From: Synechococcus sp. LA31
GTDB taxonomy: Bacteria; Cyanobacteriota; Cyanobacteriia; PCC-6307; Cyanobiaceae
Assembly (NCBI RefSeq): GCF_018502385.1
Contig: NZ_CP075523.1
Location: 992,001-1,056,000, forward strand
DNA: 64,000 nucleotides
Reading direction: 5' to 3'
Shown: positions 41,173-50,274 of the stretch, piece by piece
Layout of the letters: each line of letters starts with the position of its first letter
Numbering within the stretch: position 1 is the first letter of the stretch
The notes under the pieces: generated by a model
The model's database searches: none
Told to the model about the DNA's origin: nothing
Seen by the model: the letters and a program-made list of their open reading frames with translations, nothing else
Program-made: the position numbers and the translations under genes

Positions 41173-42393
41173 GGAGACTCTGGAAAACCAGCGCCTTTCG
41201 CGGGACAATGGCCCTGTAATCGCAGACTGGGACTGGTTTGATGGGCGGCAAGCAGCTCGGCTTCTCTGATTATGAGCTCACCACCGCCAAAAAGCAGACC
41301 AAACGGGAGAAGTTTCTCTCTGAGATGGAGGCGGTGGTGCCCTGGCTGGCACTGATCGATCTGATTGAGCCCCACTACCCCAAAGCGAGTAAGAAAGGAG
41401 GCCGGCCTCCCTATCCGCTGGCCACAATGCTGCGTGTCCATCTCCTGCAGCAGTGGTATTCGCTCAGCGACCCGGCGATGGAAGAGGCCCTGATCGAGGT
41501 GCCGACCATGCGTCGCTTTGCCGGCATCGAACTGATCAGCGACCGGATTCCCGATGAGACCACGATCCTGACCTTTCGCCACCTGCTGGAGAAGCACGAT
41601 CTGGGCGAGCAGATTATTCAGACCGTCAAAACCCACCTCAGCGCACGGGGCATGACGATGAGGCAGGGCACGATCGTTGATGCCACCTTGATCGCTGCGC
41701 CCAGCTCCACCAAAAACAAAGATGGGAAGCGGGATCCGGAGATGCACCAGACCAAGAAGGGAAACCAGTGGTATTTCGGGATGAAAGTCCATATCGGCGT
41801 CGACAAGGACTCCGGCCTGATCCATTCAGTCGTCACCACAGCCGCCAACGTGCACGACCTCACCCCAGCGGCTGAGCTGTTGCATGGCGATGAGGAGGTC
41901 GTCTACGGCGACGCCGGCTACCAGGGCATCACTAAACGACCTGAAATGGCGGGCCATTCACCAGTGTTTCGGGTGGCGATGCGACCAGGCAAACGCCGAG
42001 CGCTACCTGACACTCCAGAAGGAAGGCTTGAGGATCTGATCGAGGCTGCAAAGGCACACGTCCGCGCCAAGGTCGAGCACCCATTCAGGGTGATCAAACA
42101 ACAGTTCGGCTTTGAAAAGACCCGACTGCGTGGCCTGGCCAAGAATCGATGCAAGATTAATGTGATGGCCGCACTGACCAATCTGTTTCTCGCTCGTGGC
42201 CATCTACTGGCCGCAGCATGAACACAGAACTGGTGTGGCTGTTGGGCTGAACAGGGTGCCAAAAGAGAAGGCAAAGAGCCCGTAATCAGCTATCCAGGGG
42301 CTGATTAAAGTCTCAATGCAACACAAAGGCCACGTCAGACAACTTTTGGCGGCCCCGCGCTGCTCAAACCGGCGTTGCCCAGAGCTTCCCTAA
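41169..42393 (+). mobile_element. IS5-family insertion sequence with CTAA target duplication
   Basis: The element spans 41173-42389 (1217 bp). Ends: left GGAGACTCTGGAAAAC at 41173, and the complement of the right end reads GGAAGCTCTGGGCAAC, 12 of 16 matching. The flanking target duplication CTAA is at 41169-41172 and 42390-42393, the YTAR target preferred by IS5. The left CTAA contains the TAA stop of the SGNH hydrolase. The transposase (41241-42221) is intact, so the element may be active. A 9-base hairpin (42412) follows the right duplication. Length fits the IS5 group. Confidence 0.92.
41241..42221 (+). CDS. IS5-family transposase
   Basis: 326-residue DDE transposase. The N-terminal region (about 20-115) is the DUF772-like helical domain (WLALIDLIEPHYPK; PLATMLRVHLLQQWYSLSDPAMEEALIEVP; FRHLLEKHDL). 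The catalytic core has the first Asp in GTIVDATLI, the second in VVYGDAGYQG and the Glu in KVEHPFRVIKQQFG, with the IS5 pattern YGLKAHR-like KNKDGKRDPEMHQTKKGNQWYFGMKVH. ATG 41241 is chosen, a TTG at 41238 is possible. No frameshift or stop is visible. Confidence 0.96.
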   Translation: MGGKQLGFSDYELTTAKKQTKREKFLSEMEAVVPWLALIDLIEPHYPKASKKGGRPPYPLATMLRVHLLQQWYSLSDPAMEEALIEVPTMRRFAGIELISDRIPDETTILTFRHLLEKHDLGEQIIQTVKTHLSARGMTMRQGTIVDATLIAAPSSTKNKDGKRDPEMHQTKKGNQWYFGMKVHIGVDKDSGLIHSVVTTAANVHDLTPAAELLHGDEEVVYGDAGYQGITKRPEMAGHSPVFRVAMRPGKRRALPDTPEGRLEDLIEAAKAHVRAKVEHPFRVIKQQFGFEKTRLRGLAKNRCKINVMAALTNLFLARGHLLAAA

Positions 42394-42411
42394 TCCACAC
42401 GCGTGAGCTGT

Positions 42412-42433
42412 GCCTCCCCCTCACGGGGGAGGC
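42412..42433 (+). terminator. GC-rich hairpin after the IS element
   Basis: Perfect 9-base stem GCCTCCCCC (42412-42420) and GGGGGAGGC (42425-42433), four-base loop TCAC, no U tract. Before insertion it would have lain about 18 bases after the stop of the SGNH gene, so it is probably the original terminator of the phn operon, now pushed 1.2 kb away. Confidence 0.7.
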
Positions 42434-42507
42434 GCCATCGGGCGGCAGGGGGAGGGCCTAGGCAAGGCAGCCAGGCGAGCGTGAAATCACGCAACCCTTG
42501 AGAGCCG

Positions 42508-43299
42508 ATGACCACCTTCCACGCTCGGGCCGACTACCGCCAACGCAATGCCGATCTCATCGCCACCTACCAGCGCTGCCGCAGCATCGCCAACCGCAAT
42601 GCAGTGATCCACGCCAACTTGCCGCTGGTGTGGCGCGTGGCTCGCCAAGAAGCCAAGCGCAGCGGCCACAACTTCGACGACCTCACCCAGGAAGGATGCT
42701 TCGGTTTGGTTCAGGCGGTAGAGCGCTTCGATCCCAGCCGCGGCCACACCCTCAGCACGGCGGCCACGCCCTGGATTCGCGGCGCCATCCGCCACTACCT
42801 GCGCGACCGCAGCCATGCCGTGAGCGGTAGCCATCACCTGCTGGAGCTGCATCGCCGCGGCCAAGCCCTACAGGAGCTACGGCAGCGACAAGGGCTCCGA
42901 GCGCTGAGCAGTGATCAACTCGCAGAGGCTCTCGGGTGCAGCCCTGAGCGCTGGCAACTGGCTGTGGCGCGCAGGCGCAGCCTGCAGCTGGCCAGCCTGG
43001 AACAACCACAGTTCAATGCTGATGGTCAGAGCGCTTGCCTCGCCGAGCAGCTGCAGGCACCCGAGCCCCAGGAGCGCTACGCGAGCGCGATTCGCTGGGA
43101 ACAGCGGCGACAGATCTGGCGTGTGCTGCAACGGTTGGAGCGGCAGCAACGACGCCTGCTGCTGGCGCGGCTCCTGCAGAACCGCACCTGGCGCGATCTG
43201 GCGCGCAGCAGCGGCCTTAGCCCCAAGGTGACGCAACGACACAGCGAACGGCTGCTGCTGGAGTTACGCCATCAGTTGATGCCGTTGCTCGGTAGCTGA
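42508..43299 (+). CDS. RNA polymerase sigma-70 factor (group 3-like)
   Basis: 263-residue sigma factor. Region 2 is clear: RNAVIHANLPLVWRVARQEAKRSGHNFDDLTQEGCFGLVQAVERFDPSRGHTLST... with TPWIRGAIRHYLRDRS. Region 3 and 4 follow as weaker helical segments (LAEALGCSPERWQLAVARRR; RLERQQRRLLLARLLQNRTWRDLARSSGLSPKVTQRHSERLL), the last being the -35 recognition helix-turn-helix. There is no region 1.1, so it is not the housekeeping factor. In cyanobacteria factors of this size act in stress and adaptation. ATG 42508. Confidence 0.86.
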   Translation: MTTFHARADYRQRNADLIATYQRCRSIANRNAVIHANLPLVWRVARQEAKRSGHNFDDLTQEGCFGLVQAVERFDPSRGHTLSTAATPWIRGAIRHYLRDRSHAVSGSHHLLELHRRGQALQELRQRQGLRALSSDQLAEALGCSPERWQLAVARRRSLQLASLEQPQFNADGQSACLAEQLQAPEPQERYASAIRWEQRRQIWRVLQRLERQQRRLLLARLLQNRTWRDLARSSGLSPKVTQRHSERLLLELRHQLMPLLGS

Positions 43300-43302
43300 G
43301 CC

Positions 43303-44067
43303 TCAGGCCAGCCCAAACCAGAGGCCGGCAACCATGGCCAGCACGGCAGCAATGGCGGTCTGCAAACCATTGACCAACTCATTGCTCAGCCAACGCCAAC
43401 GCTGCTGCAAGCCAGCACCGATCAGACTCTCCAGGAGCGTGGCCACCAAGCCCACCGCGGTGACCAACAACCAGCTCGCGGCCCCGCTCAGCAGGCCAAG
43501 CTCCAGCATCAGCAAGGCCATCAGGCCGCTCCCCACCAAACTGGCAGCGGTTCCCTCCAGGGAGATCGCCCCCTCGGTGCCAGGCGGCACAGGCCGAAGC
43601 GTGGTGATTAACACCGTGTGGCGCCCCCAGCGCTTGCCGATCTCGCTGCCGAACGTATCCCCCAGTTTGGCGCTGAAGCTGGCAGCAAATCCAAGCTTCA
43701 GCAGCAGCACCGGCGCCGAAGGCCACACGCTGAACAGAGCTAGGGCTGCACCTGTAGCCGCCGAGCCCCACACATTTTCAGGGCCCCGCCGGCCGCCACG
43801 GGCCTCTGCCAACCCCTGTTCCTGTTTACGGCGGTAACCCAGGCGCGTGACCAAGGAGCCCAGGGCGAGGTAAAGCACCACGGCCCACCATCCGGGCCAA
43901 TCCAGGCTGCCCAGCAGCAGTGTGCCGAGCACACCGGCATGCACCCAGCCAGCTCTGGTGAGCAGCGGCAAACGCTGTGCCAGGGCAATCAACATTGCGT
44001 TGATCAACAACGCGATCGCCCAATGCTGCAGACGATCGACACTCAGCAGCACCTGAAGTTCAAGCAT
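43303..44067 (-). CDS. DUF92 membrane protein (VTE6-like phytyl-phosphate kinase family)
   Basis: 254 residues with seven to eight helices. The family includes plant VTE6, which phosphorylates phytyl-phosphate for tocopherol and chlorophyll phytol recycling. The DUF92 pattern is GWVHAGVLGTLLLGSLDWPGW, then RRGPENVWGSAATG, SFSAKLGDTFGSEIGKRWGR (a diagnostic cytosolic block) and GTEGAISLEGTAASLVGSG. ATG 44067 is used rather than a TTG at 44073. It is convergent with the sigma gene, three bases between stops. Role in phytol salvage is inferred from the family. Confidence 0.85.
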   Translation of the reverse strand: MLELQVLLSVDRLQHWAIALLINAMLIALAQRLPLLTRAGWVHAGVLGTLLLGSLDWPGWWAVVLYLALGSLVTRLGYRRKQEQGLAEARGGRRGPENVWGSAATGAALALFSVWPSAPVLLLKLGFAASFSAKLGDTFGSEIGKRWGRHTVLITTLRPVPPGTEGAISLEGTAASLVGSGLMALLMLELGLLSGAASWLLVTAVGLVATLLESLIGAGLQQRWRWLSNELVNGLQTAIAAVLAMVAGLWFGLA

Positions 44068-44172
44068 CCGCAACAGATCCGGCCGGGCCAGGGACAGACA
44101 ACACAGGCCCAGCTCAACACAGCGGCTATCGCTTCTGTTGCACTGCCCTAAGGGACGGAGCCTTCATGGCCT

Positions 44173-44616
44173 GTGGCAGCGGATAATCCAAGCATTCGCC
44201 TCACACCCGGCTCCATGGTGTTCAACCGCAAGGGCAGCTTCTTCCTCAATCTCGATGAGAAGGCGCCCGCGGCGCCCGCCACGATTGCCCCTGTGGCCCA
44301 ACCGGAAGCCAAGCCGGCCAAAGCTGACCAAGGCACTCCCGCCACCACGCTCACCGTGTCAGCCTCCGCTGCTGCTGCACCGGCCAGCAGCCAGCCAGCC
44401 GCACCAGCAGGCCCGGTGTTGACCACTGCGGAAGCGATTGCCGCTGAACTGGCCGCGGAGCAGGCGGCAAAACCAGTTGCCACATTCTCCACCTTCGCGC
44501 CCGATTGCGTGACCGCTGGCGGTTCCCTGCCACTTGGCCGCCGCCGTGGTGGAGCCAACATGGCTGGTTTCCGCAGCATGGCCGGGGGCCTCTTCGGGAA
44601 AAAGCCAGCCGCCTGA
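44173..44616 (+). CDS. Conserved low-complexity protein of unknown function
   Basis: 147 residues from GTG 44173; an internal ATG at 44215 is a real alternative. The start (NPSIRLTPGSMVFNRKGSFFLNLDEK) is the most distinctive part. Residues 31-105 are Ala/Pro-rich and probably disordered; a short C-terminal Gly/Arg-rich tail ends GLFGKKPAA. One Cys is in the FAPDCVTAGGSLPLGRR segment. No signal peptide or membrane helix. It is divergent from the DUF92 gene and abuts the convergent rsmE gene with adjacent stop codons. Family unknown to me. Confidence 0.6.
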   Translation: MAADNPSIRLTPGSMVFNRKGSFFLNLDEKAPAAPATIAPVAQPEAKPAKADQGTPATTLTVSASAAAAPASSQPAAPAGPVLTTAEAIAAELAAEQAAKPVATFSTFAPDCVTAGGSLPLGRRRGGANMAGFRSMAGGLFGKKPAA

Positions 44617-45369
44617 TCAATCCAGAGCCGCCCGCCAGCTGCTGAGCAGGGCTGCACCAGCTACACAAGCCGTGGAACTGCGCAGGATGGTTGGCCCCAA
44701 CTGCACCGGCTGCCAGCCCTGAGCCTCAGCCGCAGTTTCCTCCTGCGGGCTCCAACCGCCCTCCGGCCCACAGGCCAGCCACACCTCCTCTGAACCGCGA
44801 CTGCAGCCGGCCTTCAACGCTTGCTCTAGCAACGGCAGGCCAGGGTTTCGGGTCGTGGCCCAGAAGCGATGCGCCGCTGGTGATAACTGCACCATCTCCC
44901 CCAGGAGCATGGGCGCATCCAGTTGCGGCAACCACAGCCGCTCGCATTGCTCGGAGGCCTCTTCAGCGATGCTTTGCCAACGCGCGGGCCGCAACTGCCC
45001 TTGCACGGCGGTGCGCTCACAGAGGAGGGGCACGACTCGATCAACCCCCAGCTCCACCGCCATCCGCACCACCAGGTCGAAATCGCGCTTTACCACCGCC
45101 GCCGCCAACACCAGCGCAGGCCGTGGGGGAGGAGCGCTGCAGAGCGGCTGGGCTAGCGGCTGAAGCAACTGAGCCTGATGGCGATCCAGCAACTCCGCAT
45201 CCCAGAGATGGCCAGCTCCGTCCACCACGGCGAAGCGTGCGCCTGGGCCATAACGCAACACCTTGATCAGGTAGCGGCTTTGGTCCGCGCTGAGCATCAA
45301 TTGCCCATCCGCGGCCGTTTCAGCCAGTCGCTGGGGCGGAATCAATAGGCGCCGGCACTCCCGCGCCAT
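44617..45369 (-). CDS. rsmE: 16S rRNA m3U1498 methyltransferase RsmE
   Basis: SPOUT-class methyltransferase modifying U1498 of 16S rRNA. The 250-residue protein has the PUA-like N-terminal domain (about 1-70, RRLLIPPQRL; HLWDAELL), then the catalytic SPOUT region with LVLAAAVVKRDFDLVVRMAVELGVDRVVPLL, RWQSIAEEASEQCERLWLPQL and the knot motif LACGPEGGWSPQEE near 195-210, and GPTILRSSTACVAG. ATG 45369 is preferred over 45432. It is 2 bases downstream of the DUF3531 gene on the same strand. Confidence 0.93.
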   Translation of the reverse strand: MARECRRLLIPPQRLAETAADGQLMLSADQSRYLIKVLRYGPGARFAVVDGAGHLWDAELLDRHQAQLLQPLAQPLCSAPPPRPALVLAAAVVKRDFDLVVRMAVELGVDRVVPLLCERTAVQGQLRPARWQSIAEEASEQCERLWLPQLDAPMLLGEMVQLSPAAHRFWATTRNPGLPLLEQALKAGCSRGSEEVWLACGPEGGWSPQEETAAEAQGWQPVQLGPTILRSSTACVAGAALLSSWRAALD

Positions 45370-45371
45370 GG

Positions 45372-45833
45372 TCAGGCGTTTGGATCCGAGAGTGTGGAGA
45401 AGAGGTTGTCGGGCTGATCCTCCACCGGCCAATCATCGTTGATGCCACCGATCAACAATTCCTCGATCTCCACCACATCTTTATTGAGCTGGCGCAGGGT
45501 GTTGATCAACACATCGAGGGCCAGTGCATCGCTCGTGCCGAGATCCAGCCAGCAGCGGGCCCACTCGCCGCGGTAGTCCATCTCGGCCATGTTGTGCATC
45601 AAGGCCGGCAAGGCCTGATCTGCGGTATCGATGTCGTAGGCCATGCCGCTCAATTCAGCCCCCTCGTCCTGCACCTGCAGGTTTTCGGCGTTGAATCCGC
45701 CAAGCTTGCCAAGGAAAAACCAGCTATCGAACACCGTATCGAGATAGCCGCGCTCCCCTTGACCAGGCGCATGCTTAAAACGAAGCCAGATCCAGCAATT
45801 GAAGGGATCAAACTCGCGGAAGCGAATCTCCAT
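45372..45833 (-). CDS. DUF3531 family protein
   Basis: 153-residue soluble protein of a family restricted to cyanobacteria and plants; no known function. The pattern is EIRFREFDPFNCWIWLRF, then GERGYLDTVFDSWFFLGKLGGFNAENLQVQ, MDYRGEWARCWLDLGTSDALALDVLINTL and a C-terminal acidic tail. Start ATG 45833. It heads a two-gene minus-strand unit with rsmE. It is divergent from the ABC ATPase; the 71 bases between the two starts probably hold both promoters. Confidence 0.82.
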   Translation of the reverse strand: MEIRFREFDPFNCWIWLRFKHAPGQGERGYLDTVFDSWFFLGKLGGFNAENLQVQDEGAELSGMAYDIDTADQALPALMHNMAEMDYRGEWARCWLDLGTSDALALDVLINTLRQLNKDVVEIEELLIGGINDDWPVEDQPDNLFSTLSDPNA

Positions 45834-45904
45834 TGGCTCAGCAGACGATGCAGCTCCCCACCATCAAACATGCTGGTGGGGAGCTCGACCCCAAGGCGCC
45901 TTCA

Positions 45905-46567
45905 ATGCTTGAGCTGAAGTCGCTGCGGTACCACCCGGCCACCGCCGCCGAACCGGTGCTGCGCGGCCTCGATTTAACGCTGCAGATTGGACAGCCCGCC
46001 CTGATCGCAGGGCGAAGTGGATCTGGCAAATCCACACTGCTGGAACTAATCTGCGGGCTGGCTGAGCCAAGCGGGGGCCGCAGTGGCGGAACCATCCATT
46101 GGAACGGCGAGCGCTTAAGCGCCCGCCAGCGGCGCTGGCTGTGCGGGCTGGTTTTTCAATTCCCTGAACGCCATTTCCTTGGCCTCAGCGTGGGACAGGA
46201 GCTGAAGCTGGGGCAACGGCGACTCCCCTCAGAGAAGGTTGAGGCAGTGCTCAAACAGGTGGGTCTTGAGGGCGTGTCGTTGCAGCAGGCACCGGAAGCC
46301 CTCAGTGGCGGGCAACAGCGGCGGCTAGCCCTAGCGGTGCAATTGCTTCGCAATCCGCGGGTGCTCCTGTTGGATGAACCCACCGCCGGGCTGGATTGGT
46401 CGGTGCGCCGTGAAATCCTCGAGCTACTGGCCGAGCTGGGACGCGAGCGGGTGCTGCTCGTGGTCACCCACGAACCGGATCTATTTGACGCCTGGGTGCA
46501 GCCTCAGCAGCGGTATCAGCTCCAACGCGGCCAACTGCTACCAGCGCAGCCGCCCGTCGCCGCCTGA
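45905..46567 (+). CDS. ABC transporter ATP-binding protein
   Basis: 220-residue ATPase. Walker A GRSGSGKST, Q-loop LVFQFPERHFLG, signature ALSGGQQRRLALA, Walker B VLLLDEPTAGLD and switch His in VTHEPD. The Q-loop sequence FQFPExxFL is typical of energy-coupling factor (ECF/CbiO) ATPases. No permease gene is next to it, so the partner is elsewhere. ATG 45905 is used; earlier ATG 45848 or TTG 45833 would add residues lying in the divergent promoter region. Substrate unknown. Confidence 0.82.
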   Translation: MLELKSLRYHPATAAEPVLRGLDLTLQIGQPALIAGRSGSGKSTLLELICGLAEPSGGRSGGTIHWNGERLSARQRRWLCGLVFQFPERHFLGLSVGQELKLGQRRLPSEKVEAVLKQVGLEGVSLQQAPEALSGGQQRRLALAVQLLRNPRVLLLDEPTAGLDWSVRREILELLAELGRERVLLVVTHEPDLFDAWVQPQQRYQLQRGQLLPAQPPVAA

Positions 46568-46604
46568 ATACAGTGCCCATTCCGGGTTGGTGTGGGTTTA
46601 GACG

Positions 46605-47519
46605 ATGGCGGATCAGTTGGTGCGCGCAACGGCAGCCGGCGGCGGGATTCGTCTCGTGGCGGTGAGCACCAGCACCACCGTGCGCTACGCGCGGCGGCGG
46701 CACAAGCTGTCCTTCCTCACCACCGCACTCCTGGGGCGAGCGATCACCGCCGGCCTGCTGCTGGCCAGTTCGATGAAAGTGCGCCATGGCCGCGTGAATC
46801 TGCGCATCGCCTCTGATGGCCCCCTACGCGGCCTGATGGTGGATGCAGGCCGCGATGGCACTGTGCGCGGCTATGTGGGCGAACCAGGTCTGGAACTCGA
46901 TCTGGTGGATGAACCCGATGGGCTGCATCACTTCGACTTCAAAACCGCCGCAGGCACCGGGTACCTCCACGTGGTGCGCGATCTAGGCGAAGGTGAACCC
47001 TTCAGCTCAACGGTGGAACTGGTCAGCGGCGGCATCGGTGATGACGTGGCCTCCTACCTGCTGCATTCCGAACAAACGCCCTCTGCCGTGTTCGTAGGCG
47101 AACAAATCGACAGCAGCGGCCTCAAACACGCCGGTGGTGTGCTGGTGCAAGTGCTACCCAAGGCCGCCCAGGAACCCGCCCTGGTGGCGCTGCTCGAGGA
47201 GCGCTGCAGAGAGATCAGCGGCTTCAGCCAGAAGCTGGCCGCCTGCGAGGGCAACCTGGAATCGCTGCTCCGTGAGATTTTCCCTGATCTCGATCCGCAA
47301 CTGCTCGAAGACGCGGAAGCCAGCCAGGATGTGACCTTCCACTGCCCCTGTAGCCGCCGCAGAAGTGTGAATGCACTCAAGATGTTGGGCCAAGCTGAGT
47401 TGAGCGACATGCTCAACGAAGACGGAAAAGCCGAACTCACCTGCCACTTCTGCAATGAGGTGTATGAGGTGGGCAGCGGTGAGCTGCAGGAGCTCATCAA
47501 CGAACTCAGCGCCGCATGA
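46605..47519 (+). CDS. hslO: Redox-regulated chaperone Hsp33
   Basis: Holdase activated by oxidation: zinc release and disulfide formation unfold the linker. The 304-residue protein has the N-terminal domain with [31 protein letters not shown] and VGGVLVQ-like [11 protein letters not shown], and the C-terminal zinc motif CPC (FHCPCSRRR near 246) and CHFC (about 281), the CxC...CxxC pattern. Start ATG 46605; it lies 37 bases after the ABC gene. Its stop is five bases from the convergent CPP1-like stop. Confidence 0.96.
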   Translation: MADQLVRATAAGGGIRLVAVSTSTTVRYARRRHKLSFLTTALLGRAITAGLLLASSMKVRHGRVNLRIASDGPLRGLMVDAGRDGTVRGYVGEPGLELDLVDEPDGLHHFDFKTAAGTGYLHVVRDLGEGEPFSSTVELVSGGIGDDVASYLLHSEQTPSAVFVGEQIDSSGLKHAGGVLVQVLPKAAQEPALVALLEERCREISGFSQKLAACEGNLESLLREIFPDLDPQLLEDAEASQDVTFHCPCSRRRSVNALKMLGQAELSDMLNEDGKAELTCHFCNEVYEVGSGELQELINELSAA

Positions 47520-47524
47520 GCGAA

Positions 47525-48223
47525 TCAGGCGATCAAGAGCGCTCCGAGCACCAGCAGCAACAGAGCCGGCAGGCTTTGCACTTGCTGAGATGCCAACGGC
47601 AAACCAAGGGGTAGCCCCGGATCAATCGCACTCACCAGCAATCCACCGAGAAGCAAACCAAGACTGAGCAACAGCACACTCCAGCCCACTGCTGGCAGCA
47701 AACGACCCTGACGGCGCTGCAGGTTCACCACGGTGAGCACCGTGGCAAAAGCAAGCACCAATTCCGCACTGGAGGCCGGTGTGAGCAACAGGATTGAAAG
47801 CAACACGCCACCACCGGCCAGGGGCAACCAGCGTTCGCGGCCTTCGGCCAAGGAGAAGCTGGGCAAGGCAGGCGCGCTGAACTTGAGGGTCGGCCGCGGC
47901 AGTGACGGAAGTGACGGCAGAACAGGCTTGGAAGCTGCGGAGCTGGGGGCCGTCGGGCGGGCTGCTTCGCGCTGGGACGCACTGAGAGCTGCGTTGCTGA
48001 GCTTCCCCTGCTGCCGCTCCTTAAGCCGATCCATCAGCACAGCGTCGTAGGCGGCCTCGATCCGAGCGCAAGCCTGGGGGTCATCACCCACCTCAGCCAA
48101 GCGACCACGCTTGGCGGCTTGCACATCGTCAAAGCTGGCATCGGGGCTGATGCCAAGCCGCTCGTACGGATTCATGGCGCCGGGCTGGGCAGGGCCTCCG
48201 GTTGGATCAGTTCCCTGGGTCAT
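47525..48223 (-). CDS. CPP1-like (DUF3353) membrane J-like protein
   Basis: 232 residues. The plant relative CPP1 is a chaperone-like protein that stabilises protochlorophyllide oxidoreductase; the cyanobacterial role is not established. The N-terminal J-like region (about 17-80, MNPYERLGISPDASFDDVQAAKRG and ARIEAAYDAVLMDRLKERQQGKL) lacks an HPD motif, as in the family. Three to four membrane helices fill the C-terminal half (about 135-232). The middle is Ala/Ser/Pro-rich. ATG 48223; Met17 is a possible alternative start (48175). Confidence 0.82.
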   Translation of the reverse strand: MTQGTDPTGGPAQPGAMNPYERLGISPDASFDDVQAAKRGRLAEVGDDPQACARIEAAYDAVLMDRLKERQQGKLSNAALSASQREAARPTAPSSAASKPVLPSLPSLPRPTLKFSAPALPSFSLAEGRERWLPLAGGGVLLSILLLTPASSAELVLAFATVLTVVNLQRRQGRLLPAVGWSVLLLSLGLLLGGLLVSAIDPGLPLGLPLASQQVQSLPALLLLVLGALLIA

Positions 48224-48279
48224 GCCGCGGCAGCAAGCTTCATTGCGATGGATACAGCCTAGAGAGCGAAAGCGATGAC

Positions 48280-48516
48280 TCAGAAGAGTGGGTCGCTATG
48301 GCGATAGCCGCCTTCAACCTGTAGCCGTCGGCGTTGCTGCTCGGCTTCATCGTGCTGCAGCCAGCAACGCCGCTTGAGCAGAGGCATCTGAGGTGGCAAA
48401 TGGCTGCCTTCGCGCATTTCAACGGCTGCCGAGTCGAGTGTGGAACCCGGCACGAAATTCACGTAGTCGCACCCGCCATCGTTGCGGGGCCTAATAAGCC
48501 AGAGGGGCCTCGCCAT
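48280..48516 (-). CDS. Small conserved protein of unknown function
   Basis: 78 residues from ATG 48516. Pattern RPLWLIRPRNDGGCDYVNFVPGS, then MREGSHLPPQMPLLKRRCWLQHDEAEQQ and a Trp/Gln/Arg-rich end with C-terminal Phe. The two Cys and the WLI, CWLQHDEAE elements look like a conserved small cyanobacterial family, but I cannot name it. Soluble. Not linked to other genes by overlap: 56 bases from CPP1 and 99 from prfC. Confidence 0.6.
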   Translation of the reverse strand: MARPLWLIRPRNDGGCDYVNFVPGSTLDSAAVEMREGSHLPPQMPLLKRRCWLQHDEAEQQRRRLQVEGGYRHSDPLF

Positions 48517-48615
48517 CGCCAGAACCGCCGTTGTGACCTTCCTTCGTAAAGATTCTGGCGGGGCCTGAGGGCGGCCGTGGCTGCAGGAGCCAGACCGCGG
48601 GTGATCCGTCCTGGA

Positions 48616-50262
48616 TCAGAGGGCAATCGGTTCCACACCGCTCACCACCGGCGCCACAGCACTCAGTTCCAGATCGGGATGGTCTTCGCCCAGCTGGTTG
48701 AGGTTCCACTCGTTTTTGAACAGCAGCACAGGCCGATCCCAGGCATCGCGCACGGTCTTGCAATTGAAGATGCGGCCCACCGTCTCCAGGGCCGACCAAC
48801 CACCCACCACCCAGCGGGCCACGGAAAAGCCGAGGGGCTCGAGGCGAGTCTGTACGCCGTATTCGTGCTCGAGGCGGTACTGCACCACCTCCAGCTGCAG
48901 TTGGCCCACTGCCGCCAAAATCGGATCACGTTTGCTCTGGTCGGTGTCGTAGAGGATCTGCACCGCACCTTCTTCCCGCAGCTCATTCACACCCTTGCGG
49001 AAGCTCTTGAACGCCGAGGGATTGGGATTGCGCAGCCAGGCAAAGATCTCGGGACTAAAGCAGGGGATGCCCTCGTATTCCACCTTGGGCCCCAGATACA
49101 GGGTGTCGCCGATGGCGAACATGCCGGGATTGTTGAGGCCGATCACATCACCGGGGTAGGCGTCTTCCACCACCTCACGGTCCTGGCCGAACAACTTCTG
49201 TGGGCGTGAGAGGCGGATGGTCTTGCCGGTGCGGGCGTGCTGCACCGTCATGTCCTTCTCAAATTTGCCGCTGCAGACCCGAATGAAGGCCACACGGTCA
49301 CGGTGGCGAGGGTCCATGTTGGCCTGCAGCTTGAACACAAAGCCGCTGAACCCTGGCCGCACCGGCTCGATCTCACCGGCGCTGCTGCTGCGTGGGATGG
49401 GCTTTTGAGCGAGCTCCAGAAAGGCATCGAGGAAAGGACGCACGCCGAAGTTGGTCATGGCCGAGCCAAAGAACACCGGGCTGAGCTCACCGGCGTGCAC
49501 CAGCTCCAGATCCAGCTCATTGCCGGCCGCCTCCAGCAACTCGAGCTCCTCCAGGGCTGCATCCAGCAGCTCGGGCTCAACCGCACCGCGACTGCGGGCT
49601 TCCTCCACGCTCAACACCTTCTCTTCTGAGGTGCGGCCGCGCTCGGCCCGCAGAAACAAAATCACTTGGTGGGTGCGGCGATCGATCACGCCGCGGAAAC
49701 GATCACCGCTGCCGATCGGCCAGTTCACAGGCCAACAGGCAAGACCCAACTCCTGTTCGATCTCATCAAGCAGCTCGAGAGGCTCACGCCCCGGCCGATC
49801 CATCTTGTTGATGAAGGTGAAGATGGGGATGCGCCGCATGCGGCACACCTCAAACAGCTTGCGCGTCTGCGGCTCGAGGCCCTTAGCCGCGTCTTCAAGC
49901 ATCACCGCGTTATCGGCGGCAGCGAGGGTGCGGTAGGTGTCTTCCGAGAAGTCCTGGTGCCCAGGGGTATCGAGCAGATTGATCGTGCTGCCGCTGTAGT
50001 CGAACTGCAGCACGGTGGAGGTGATCGAGATGCCGCGCTGCTTCTCGAGCTCCATCCAATCGGAGGTCACCTTGCGTTGCTCGCCCTTGGCCTTCACAGC
50101 GCCGGCCTGCTGGATCGCACCCCCGTACAGCAGCAACTTCTCGGTGAGGGTGGTCTTACCCGCGTCGGGGTGGGAGATGATCGCGAAATTGCGGCGCCGC
50201 GCCACAGCCTCGGCCAGGGCCTGGAGCTCGGGAGTGGCGGCGGGAGCAGAAGTGCTGGTCAT
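48616..50262 (-). CDS. prfC: Peptide chain release factor 3
   Basis: GTPase that recycles release factors RF1/RF2 from the terminating ribosome. 548 residues with G1 [15 protein letters not shown] (near 34-48), G2 region GISITST, G3 DTPGHQDF, G4 [10 protein letters not shown] and the RF3-specific C-terminal domains (FSAVAPVV-like end; [44 protein letters not shown]). ATG 50262. It follows the methyltransferase gene in the mscS operon by 12 bases. Confidence 0.96.
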   Translation of the reverse strand: MTSTSAPAATPELQALAEAVARRRNFAIISHPDAGKTTLTEKLLLYGGAIQQAGAVKAKGEQRKVTSDWMELEKQRGISITSTVLQFDYSGSTINLLDTPGHQDFSEDTYRTLAAADNAVMLEDAAKGLEPQTRKLFEVCRMRRIPIFTFINKMDRPGREPLELLDEIEQELGLACWPVNWPIGSGDRFRGVIDRRTHQVILFLRAERGRTSEEKVLSVEEARSRGAVEPELLDAALEELELLEAAGNELDLELVHAGELSPVFFGSAMTNFGVRPFLDAFLELAQKPIPRSSSAGEIEPVRPGFSGFVFKLQANMDPRHRDRVAFIRVCSGKFEKDMTVQHARTGKTIRLSRPQKLFGQDREVVEDAYPGDVIGLNNPGMFAIGDTLYLGPKVEYEGIPCFSPEIFAWLRNPNPSAFKSFRKGVNELREEGAVQILYDTDQSKRDPILAAVGQLQLEVVQYRLEHEYGVQTRLEPLGFSVARWVVGGWSALETVGRIFNCKTVRDAWDRPVLLFKNEWNLNQLGEDHPDLELSAVAPVVSGVEPIAL

Positions 50263-50274
50263 CGGCCAAGCCTC

